Positions 1-4,955 of a stretch of 5,260 nt of DNA are shown piece by piece. The notes under the pieces were generated by a model that was given only the letters and a program-made list of their open reading frames with translations, was not told the DNA's origin and did not search any database. This stretch comes from Calidifontimicrobium sp964618555 (lineage in GTDB: Bacteria > Pseudomonadota > Gammaproteobacteria > Burkholderiales > Burkholderiaceae_C). Each line of letters starts with the position of its first letter. The stretch's first letter is position 1. The position numbers and the translations under genes were made by a program. The DNA is taken from assembly GCA_964618555.1 (NCBI GenBank), contig CAZUBF010000197.1, positions 1 to 5,260 of the forward strand, read 5' to 3'.

Positions 1-146
1 CGACGCAGGGCGTCACGCTGATCGCGCTCGACGACGGCGCCAAGCTGTCGGGCCTGCAGCGCATCGTCGAGAACGATGCGAACGAAACCGGCGGCGGCGA
101 TGCCGACGCCGACAACGCCGGCAGCGCCGGCACGGAGAACCGATGA
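1..146 (+). CDS. gyrA: DNA gyrase subunit A, C-terminal end (5' truncated)
   Basis: The reading frame enters at base 3, runs from the left edge and stops at TGA 144-146, giving 47 visible residues. The first part (TQGVTLIALDDGAKLSGLQRI) resembles the last strand of the GyrA C-terminal beta-pinwheel, whose GyrA-box blades wrap DNA. It is followed by a polar Gly/Asp/Ala/Asn-rich tail of about 20 residues, which is typical of proteobacterial GyrA ends and probably disordered. GyrA is the breaking-rejoining subunit of the A2B2 topoisomerase that introduces negative supercoils; the catalytic tyrosine lies upstream of this window. gyrA next to the pheA-tyrA-aroA-cmk-rpsA cluster is the usual betaproteobacterial order, which supports the call. 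The stop overlaps the start of the next gene (ATGA at 143-146), so translation of the two is probably coupled. Confidence 0.85.
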   Translation, partial: TQGVTLIALDDGAKLSGLQRIVENDANETGGGDADADNAGSAGTENR

Positions 147-694
147 TGTGGAAGACCTTCGGGCTGGCCCTGGTGCTGGCGACCTCCACGAGCGCCTGGG
201 CGCAGAGCAAGCCGGAGCTCGTGAAGAAGGTGCTGCAGCTGCAGCAGCCGGGCATCGAGAACGCTGCGCGGCTGGTGGCCGAGCAGCCGGCGCTGATGAT
301 GATGCAGCAGGCGGCCATCGCGCTGCGCTCGCGCGTCCCCGACGACAAGCGCGAGGCGGTGTTTCGCGAGATCCAGGCCGACGCGCGAAAGTACGCCGAC
401 GAGGCGGTGCCGCTGCTGCGCCAGCAGGCCGTCAAGCTCGCGCCGACGACGATCGGGCCGATCCTGGAGAAGGAGTTCAGCGTCGAGGAGCTCAAGCAGC
501 TGGTCGCGATCCTCGAGTCGCCGGTCAACCGCAAGTTCCAGCAGCTCGGCGGCGACATGCAGCGCGCGCTCAACGAAAAGCTCGTGGCCGATACGCGTGA
601 CGAGATCGAGCCCAAGCTGCGTGCGCTGCAGCAGTCGGTCGGCGAGCGGCTGCGCGTCGGGGCCGCCGGCGCGCCCGCCAGCGCGCCGCGCTGA
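143..694 (+). CDS. DUF2059-family exported protein
   Basis: The product is a 183-residue protein of unknown biochemical role. The N-terminus is a classical Sec signal peptide: a lysine at residue 4, a hydrophobic stretch at about 6-14, and an AWA cleavage motif at 18-20, so the mature protein should begin near Q21 in the periplasm. The rest is highly helical and charged. The segment at about 112-142 (FSVEELKQLVAILESPVNRKF in essence, with the ESPVNRKF core at 125-132) matches the pattern of DUF2059, in which an acidic/hydrophobic helix precedes a conserved SPxGxK-like motif. The C-terminal 10-12 residues are Ala/Pro-rich. The start overlaps the gyrA stop by 4 bases. A GGAG at 134-137 serves either ATG 143 (5-base spacing) or ATG 146 (8-base spacing), so the true start could be one codon later. 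Family membership is recognised by eye; no function is claimed. Confidence 0.8.
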   Translation: MMWKTFGLALVLATSTSAWAQSKPELVKKVLQLQQPGIENAARLVAEQPALMMMQQAAIALRSRVPDDKREAVFREIQADARKYADEAVPLLRQQAVKLAPTTIGPILEKEFSVEELKQLVAILESPVNRKFQQLGGDMQRALNEKLVADTRDEIEPKLRALQQSVGERLRVGAAGAPASAPR

Positions 695-695
695 A

Positions 696-717
696 CGTCA
701 CGGCGCGGCACGTGACG
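696..717. repeat. Inverted repeat / potential hairpin after the DUF2059 gene
   Basis: CGTCACG at 696-702 is perfectly complementary to CGTGACG at 711-717, across an 8-base loop (703-710). It begins one base after the stop codon of the DUF2059 gene. There is no following T-run, so it is not a textbook intrinsic terminator. It could be a weak terminator, an RNA-stabilising 3' hairpin, or a protein-binding dyad upstream of pheA. Confidence 0.5.
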
Positions 718-718
718 C

Positions 719-732
719 GCCCGGCGCCGGGC
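719..732. repeat. 14-bp perfect palindrome upstream of pheA
   Basis: GCCCGGCGCCGGGC at 719-732 equals its own reverse complement. As RNA it could form a 5-bp G/C hairpin with a GCGC loop. It sits immediately after the first inverted repeat and just before the extended -10-like motif of pheA. In DNA this G+C-rich, chance palindromes are more likely than usual, so any function is unproven. Confidence 0.4.
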
Positions 733-736
733 TGCG

Positions 737-745
737 TGCGAGAAT
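737..745 (+). promoter_or_regulatory. Possible extended -10 promoter element for pheA
   Basis: TGCGAGAAT combines a TGn extension (737-739) with GAGAAT (740-745), which matches TATAAT at 4 of 6 positions. There is no convincing -35 box at 16-18 bases upstream. Transcription would start about 752-753, leaving a leader of only five or six bases before ATG 758. That fits the lack of a clear Shine-Dalgarno sequence there. This is a weak, motif-only call. Confidence 0.3.
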
Positions 746-757
746 TTGTGGCAGATC

Positions 758-1861
758 ATGGCCGCCCCGACACCGCCCCACCCTGACCTGGTCGCGCTGC
801 GCACGCAGATCGACGCGGTCGACCGCGACCTGCTCGCGCTGCTCAACCGCCGCGCGCTGCTGGCACAGGCGGTCGGCGAGATCAAGAAGCGCGAGGGATC
901 GGTCGTGTTCCGGCCCGAGCGCGAGGCGCAGGTCATCGACGGGCTGAAGGCCACCAACCCCGGACCGCTGAAGACCGAGAGCATCGCGCCGATCTGGCGC
1001 GAGATCATGTCGGCGTGCCGCGCGCTCGAGACGCCGACGCGCGTCGCCTATCTGGGTCCGGCCGGCACCTTCAGTGAGCAGGCCGCACTCGGCTACTTCG
1101 GCAGTTCGATCGAGCGCGTGCCGTGCGAGAGCATCGACGAGGTCTTCCGCGCCACCACCGCCGGCGCCGCCGACTTCGGCGTCGTGCCGGTCGAGAACTC
1201 GACCGAGGGCGTGGTCGCTCGCTCGCTCGACCTGTTCCTGACCACGCCGCTGTTCATCATCGGCGAGACGAGCCTGAACGTGCGGCACAACCTGCTGCGC
1301 CGCGAGAACGGCCTGGCCGGGGTCGCCGCGGTGTGCGCGCACCCGCAGGCGCTCGCACAATGCCACGGCTGGCTCGCCAACCACCTGCCGGCGGTCGAAC
1401 GCCGACCGGTGTCGAGCAACGCCGAGGGGGCGCGGCTCGCCGCGATGGACGGCTCGCTGGCAGCGATCGCCAGTGAGCGCGCCGCGGGCGAGTGGGGACT
1501 GCACGTGGTCGAGCCGGCCATCCAGGACGACGCGCACAACCGCACTCGCTTCGCCATCGTCACCCATCCCGACCGCCACCCCGCGCCGCGCGCCTCGGGA
1601 CACGACTGCACCAGCCTCGTCGTCTCGGTCACCAACCGCCCCGGGGCAGTGCACGACATGCTGGTGCCTCTGAAAGCGCACGGCGTGTCGATGACCCGGT
1701 TCGAGTCGCGCCCGGCGCGCTCGGGCCAATGGGAGTACTACTTCTACATCGACGTGCAAGGCCACCCCGACGAGCCGCAGGTCGATGCAGCGCTGAAGGC
1801 GCTGCGCGCCGAGTGCGCGTTCTTCAAGCTGCTGGGCACGTACCCGCTCGACGTGCACTGA
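758..1861 (+). CDS. pheA: Bifunctional chorismate mutase / prephenate dehydratase (P-protein)
   Basis: This 367-residue protein converts chorismate to prephenate and then to phenylpyruvate in phenylalanine synthesis. Residues about 10-90 form an AroQ-type chorismate mutase, with R15, R32, K43, R55 and E56 in the positions of the known catalytic arginines, lysine and glutamate. Residues about 95-270 are the prephenate dehydratase domain: GPAGTFSEQAA (100-110), VPVENSTEGVV (143-153), HPQAL (195-199) and the catalytic TRF motif (263-265). Residues about 285-362 are an ACT regulatory domain with GAVHDML (296-302) and ESRP (316-319), the region that binds phenylalanine for feedback inhibition in this family. 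Length and domain order are normal for a proteobacterial P-protein. I chose ATG 758 because it precedes the mutase by the usual few residues; an in-frame TTG at 746 would add four residues but has no better ribosome site. The stop abuts tyrA directly. Phenylalanine feedback is inferred from the family. Confidence 0.95.
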   Translation: MAAPTPPHPDLVALRTQIDAVDRDLLALLNRRALLAQAVGEIKKREGSVVFRPEREAQVIDGLKATNPGPLKTESIAPIWREIMSACRALETPTRVAYLGPAGTFSEQAALGYFGSSIERVPCESIDEVFRATTAGAADFGVVPVENSTEGVVARSLDLFLTTPLFIIGETSLNVRHNLLRRENGLAGVAAVCAHPQALAQCHGWLANHLPAVERRPVSSNAEGARLAAMDGSLAAIASERAAGEWGLHVVEPAIQDDAHNRTRFAIVTHPDRHPAPRASGHDCTSLVVSVTNRPGAVHDMLVPLKAHGVSMTRFESRPARSGQWEYYFYIDVQGHPDEPQVDAALKALRAECAFFKLLGTYPLDVH

Positions 1862-2731
1862 ATGTTCCGGCAGCTCGGCCTGATCGGTTGCGGCCTGATG
1901 GGCGGGTCCTTCGCGCTGGCGCTCAGGCGCCACGCGCTGGTCAGGCGCGTCGTCGGCTACAGCAAGTCGCCGTCGACGACCGAGCGCGCCAAGCGCATGG
2001 GCGTGATCGACGTCGTCGCCGAGTCGGCGCTGCTCGCGGTCTCGGGGTCGGACATCGTGCTGATCGCGGTCCCGGTGGCTGCCAGCGAAACGACGTTTCG
2101 TGCGATCCGCGACCTGGTCGACCCCGGCGTGCTGGTGATGGACGTCGGCTCGACCAAGCGCGACGTCGTCGACGCCGCGCGCCGCGCGCTGAAGGACCGG
2201 GTGCCGTCGTTCGTGCCGGCGCACCCGATCGCCGGCAAAGAGGTCGCCGGCATCGAGCACGCCGACCCGGGCCTGTACGCCGGGCGTCAGGTGATCCTCA
2301 CCCCGATCGCGCGCACGCGGCCCGAGCTGGTGCAGAAGGCCACCGACGTGTGGGCGGCCATCGGCGCGCAGGTGCTGAAGATGTCGCCGGAGAATCACGA
2401 CGCCGCGTTCGCCGCGGTCAGCCACCTGCCGCATCTGCTGGCCTTCGCGTACTTCAGCGCCGTGGCGCGCCAGCCCGCCGGGCGCGACTTCCTGTCGCTG
2501 GCCGGCCCGGGGTTCCGCGACTTCACGCGCTTCGCCGCCAGCGACCCGGCGGTGTGGCGCGACATCCTGCTCGCCAACCGCGAGGAGGTCCTCAAGCAGT
2601 CGCAACGCTTCCGCCACACGCTCGACGCGTTCGAGCACGTGATGCGCTCGGGCAACGCCGAGGCGCTCGACGACCTGATCCGCGGCGCCTCCGACGAGCG
2701 CGCGCAGTGGACGATGAACACGCGCCGCTGA
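1862..2731 (+). CDS. tyrA: Prephenate (or cyclohexadienyl) dehydrogenase
   Basis: This 289-residue cytosolic enzyme oxidatively decarboxylates prephenate (possibly arogenate) to the tyrosine precursor. An N-terminal Rossmann fold starts at once: GLIGCGLMGGS at 6-16 contains the GxGxxG dinucleotide motif (G9, G11, G14). HPIAGKE at 121-127 and SHLPH at 187-191 are family signatures, with H121 corresponding to the catalytic-site histidine. The rest is the all-helical dimerisation domain. There is no mutase or ACT domain, so it is the short monofunctional form. The usual acidic residue at the end of the second strand, which favours NAD+, appears to be Ser34 (GYSKS), so NADP+ use is possible. The start codon follows the pheA TGA with no intervening base and no Shine-Dalgarno sequence is visible, so it probably relies on translational coupling. 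Substrate preference cannot be read from the sequence. Confidence 0.94.
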   Translation: MFRQLGLIGCGLMGGSFALALRRHALVRRVVGYSKSPSTTERAKRMGVIDVVAESALLAVSGSDIVLIAVPVAASETTFRAIRDLVDPGVLVMDVGSTKRDVVDAARRALKDRVPSFVPAHPIAGKEVAGIEHADPGLYAGRQVILTPIARTRPELVQKATDVWAAIGAQVLKMSPENHDAAFAAVSHLPHLLAFAYFSAVARQPAGRDFLSLAGPGFRDFTRFAASDPAVWRDILLANREEVLKQSQRFRHTLDAFEHVMRSGNAEALDDLIRGASDERAQWTMNTRR

Positions 2732-2733
2732 CC

Positions 2734-2770
2734 CCATCCGCCATCCGCCCCGCGACCGCGGTGTCCGCGG
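2734..2770. repeat. Short repeats in the tyrA-aroA spacer
   Basis: The 55-base spacer 2732-2786 carries a tandem 7-base duplication (CCATCCG at 2734-2740 and 2741-2747). It also carries two copies of CCGCGG, at 2756-2761 and 2765-2770, separated by TGT; they can pair as a 6-bp hairpin. There is no T-run, so it is unlikely to be an intrinsic terminator. No promoter or clear Shine-Dalgarno sequence is visible before ATG 2787. Confidence 0.35.
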
Positions 2771-2786
2771 GCCGCGACGCTCGCGC

Positions 2787-4798
2787 ATGTACACCATTGC
2801 CCACCTCGACCTGCCCCCGCTGACCGGCGCCGCCGGCACCGTGCGCCTGCCCGGCTCGAAGAGCATCTCCAACCGGGTGCTGCTGCTCGCCGGACTCGCC
2901 GAAGGCTCGACCACGGTGCGCGGGCTGCTCGACTCGGACGACACCGCGGTGATGCTCGACGCACTGCGCACGCTGGGCTGCCGCATCGAACGCGACGCGA
3001 CCGCGACCCGCGTGCATGGCCTGGGCGGGCGACTGGCGGTGCACGACGCACGGCTGTTCCTCGGCAACGCCGGCACCGCAATGCGCCCGCTCACCGCCGC
3101 GCTGGCGGTGCTGGCGACGCTGCAGGGCGGCCGCTTCGAGCTGTCGGGCGTGCCGCGCATGCACGAGCGGCCGATCGGCGACCTCGTCGACGCGCTGCGC
3201 CCGCTGGGCTGCCGCATCGAAGACCTCGGCACGCCCGGATTCCCGCCGCTGCGCGTCAGCGGCGACCCGGGCGGCCGGCTCGCCGTCGACGCGGCGATCC
3301 GCGTGCGCGGCGACGTCTCGAGCCAGTTCCTGACCGCGCTGCTGCTGGCGCTGCCGCTGGCTGCCGGTGCGCGCGACCTGACNNNNNNNNNNTCTCCAAG
3401 CCCTACGTCGAGATCACGCTGAACCTGCTGGCGCGCTTCGGCATCGTCGTTGGACGCGACGCATGGCGGCGCTTCACGATCCCCGCCGGCAGCGCCTACC
3501 GCACCCCGGGCGAGATCTGGGTCGAGGGCGACGCGTCGTCGGCGTCGTACTTCGTCGCGCTCGGCGCGATCGCGTCGACCGACGCGCCGGTGGCCATCGA
3601 GGGCGTGGGCAGCGGGTCGATCCAGGGCGACATGCGCTTCGTCGATGCGGCGCGCGCGATGGGCGCCGACGTGCACAGCGACGCCCACCGCGTCGTCGTG
3701 CGCCGCGGCGCCTGGCCCCTGCGCGCGATCACGCTGGACTGCAATGCCATCCCCGACGCGGCGATGACGCTGGCGGTGATGGCGCTGTACGCCGACGGCC
3801 CGACCACGCTGACCCACATCGCCAGCTGGCGCGTCAAGGAGACCGACCGCATCGCCGCGATGACCGCCGAATGCACCAAGCTCGGCGCCGCGGTCGACGC
3901 CGGCGACGACTTCATCCGCATCACGCCGCCGCGCACCTGGCGCCCCGCGGCGATCGACACCTACGACGACCACCGCATGGCGATGTGCCTGTCGCTGGCC
4001 GCCTTCAACCCGCTGGCCGGCGCGCAGCCGCCGGTGGCGGTGCGCATCCGCGACCCCCAGTGCGTCGGCAAGACCTTCCCCGACTACTTCGAGACGCTGT
4101 TCGCGCTGGCGCGCACCGAGCCGCGCCACGTGCCGGTGATCACGATCGACGGACCCACCGCGTCGGGCAAGGGCACGCTGGCCACCGAGGTCGCACGCGC
4201 ACTGGGCTTCCACAAGCTCGACTCGGGATCGCTGTACCGCGCGCTCGCGCTGGCAGCGATGCGCCGCGACGTCGACACCTCCAGCGGCGAGGCGCTGGCC
4301 GCGCTGGCGCGCCGGCTGCGGCTGCGCTTCGACGGGGACTCGCTGTGGCTCGACGACGTCGAAGTCAGCGCCGACCTGCGCCTCGAGGCGGTGGGGTCGA
4401 CGGCGTCGAGCATCTCGGCGCTGCCCGAGGTGCGGCGGGCGCTGCACGACGTGCAGCTCGCGTGCCGGCGCGCCCCGGGACTGGTCGCCGACGGGCGCGA
4501 CATGGGCACCGTCGTGTTCCCCGACGCCCGGCTCAAGGTGTTCCTCACCGCGAGCCCCGCACAGCGCGCCGAGCGCCGGTATAAGCAATTGATATCAAAA
4601 GGGATTTCGGCTAACATCTCGGCCCTTCGTGCAGACCTCGAGGCGCGCGACGCGCGGGACCGCTCGCGCAGCGTGGCGCCTTTGAAGCCGGCCGAGGATG
4701 CGCTGCTGCTCGACAACTCGGCACTGAGCGTGGACCAATCGGTCGCGCAGGTGCTCGCGTGGTGGAGCGAGCGCAGCCCGTTCGTCGACGGCGGCTGA
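2787..4798 (+). CDS. aroA-cmk: Bifunctional 3-phosphoshikimate 1-carboxyvinyltransferase (EPSP synthase) / cytidylate kinase fusion, interrupted by an assembly gap
   Basis: One open frame joins AroA to Cmk with no stop between them. The AroA half makes EPSP from shikimate-3-phosphate and PEP. It shows LPGSKSISNR (residues 21-30, K25 the active-site lysine), LFLGNAGTAMRPL (90-102) and RMHERPIGDL (124-133). After the gap come EGDASSASYF, the IPDAA aspartate (codon 3755), WRVKETDR (from 3827), DDHRMAM (from 3965) and KTFPDYFE (from 4070). A linker of about ten residues leads into the Cmk half from about 4130. Ten Ns at 3383-3392 split the gene. The left part reads in the frame of 2787 and the right part from SKPYVEIT (3395) in another frame, because the N run is not the true length. 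The missing stretch should be about five to seven codons. I treat this as an assembly artefact, not a real frameshift. Total length is about 670 residues. ATG 2787 lacks a clear Shine-Dalgarno sequence. Confidence 0.92.
3383..3392. other. Assembly gap (10 N) inside aroA
   Basis: Ten Ns replace the segment between the conserved LPLAAGARDL and ISKPYVEITL stretches of AroA. For the two flanking frames to join, the real missing length must be 2 more than a multiple of 3; ten does not satisfy this. Comparison with remembered AroA sequences suggests about 17-23 bases. Ten Ns is a common scaffold placeholder. Confidence 0.9.
4130..4798 (+). other. cmk: Cytidylate kinase (Cmk) domain of the fusion protein
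   Basis: The C-terminal 222 residues of the fusion match a complete bacterial CMP/dCMP kinase, which phosphorylates CMP and dCMP with ATP. The sequence begins VPVITIDGP and has the P-loop GPTASGKGT (codons 4151-4177). These are followed by LDSGSLYR (4217-4240, CMP-binding region), GRDMGTVVFPDA (from 4493), the RAERRYKQL lid region (from about 4568) and RDRSRSVAPL (from 4655), with a final LLLDNSALSVDQSV segment. All key motifs are intact and the length is normal (E. coli Cmk is 227 residues). There is no stop between AroA and this domain. GTG 4130 or 4136 could in principle start a free Cmk, but no convincing Shine-Dalgarno sequence precedes either. The lid-coding stretch at 4580-4619 is unusually A+T-rich and may carry a promoter. 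Confidence 0.9.
4589..4617 (+). promoter_or_regulatory. Putative sigma70 promoter for rpsA, inside the cmk coding region
   Basis: TTGATA at 4589-4594 (5 of 6 to TTGACA) is followed by a 17-base spacer and TAACAT at 4612-4617 (4 of 6 to TATAAT, including the key A2 and T6). It lies in an island with only 13 G/C among 40 bases (4580-4619), in surroundings that are roughly 70% G+C. Start of transcription would be about 4624-4625, giving a leader of about 330 bases to rpsA ATG 4956. An alternative -10-like TATAAG lies at 4580-4585 but has no matching -35. E. coli rpsA is also served in part by promoters within the upstream cmk gene, which supports the idea by analogy. Confidence 0.5.
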
Positions 4799-4955
4799 CC
4801 CGGCCGCTGCGGCGGATCCCCAGGTCCGACGGCCTCCGCAGGCGCCGCAACGCGCCACCGGCCGCCGGGTGTGTCCAACCCGAACCCGCAACCGCAGGTT
4901 GCACCCACCGCCGGCCCATCGCCACGATGCGCACCGGCTTCCAGGAAACCACTCC
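4799..4955 (+). promoter_or_regulatory. rpsA upstream leader region with small hairpins
   Basis: This 157-base stretch contains no supported gene. If transcription starts at the promoter inside cmk or further upstream, all of it is rpsA leader. It can form local pairs: CTGCGG 4807-4812 with CCGCAG 4836-4841, and GCAACC 4888-4893 with GGTTGC 4897-4902 over a GCA loop. The Shine-Dalgarno sequence AGGA at 4943-4946 lies nine bases before ATG 4956. In E. coli the structured rpsA leader mediates autorepression by S1; whether this one does is inference. No T-tract terminator separates cmk from rpsA. Confidence 0.4.
4888..4902 (+). repeat. Hairpin in the rpsA leader
   Basis: GCAACC (4888-4893) and GGTTGC (4897-4902) are perfect inverted copies around a 3-base GCA loop, a stem of 6 bp. 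It lies about 54 bases before the rpsA start codon. There is no T-run after it, so it is not a terminator. Confidence 0.45.

Noticed and set aside
696..732. An intrinsic terminator after the DUF2059 gene
   Set aside because: The stems are present but no T-run follows either of them, so I list them only as inverted repeats.
746..757. A TTG start at 746 for pheA
   Set aside because: It adds only four residues outside the chorismate mutase domain, has no better ribosome site, and overlaps the putative transcription start; ATG 758 is preferred.
13..1008. A 331-codon - strand open frame opposite gyrA, the DUF2059 gene and pheA
   Set aside because: Its translation is Ser/Arg/Ala-rich with no domain, and it opposes three conserved genes in succession.
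1492..2823. A 443-codon + strand open frame bridging pheA, tyrA and the start of aroA
   Set aside because: It is a shifted frame of the real genes with an Arg/Ala/Pro/Gly-rich translation; the overlapping frames contain clear catalytic motifs.
3463..4584. A 373-codon + strand open frame across aroA-cmk
   Set aside because: It is out of frame with the conserved AroA and Cmk motifs, and its composition is typical of a G+C-rich shadow frame.
698..4588. A 1296-codon open frame on the - strand covering pheA, tyrA and aroA-cmk
   Set aside because: It lies antisense to well-supported conserved genes, runs through the N gap, and its translation is low-complexity (Arg/Ala/Gly/His/Val-rich) with no recognisable domain. 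Long stop-free antisense frames are expected in DNA with strong G/C third-position bias.
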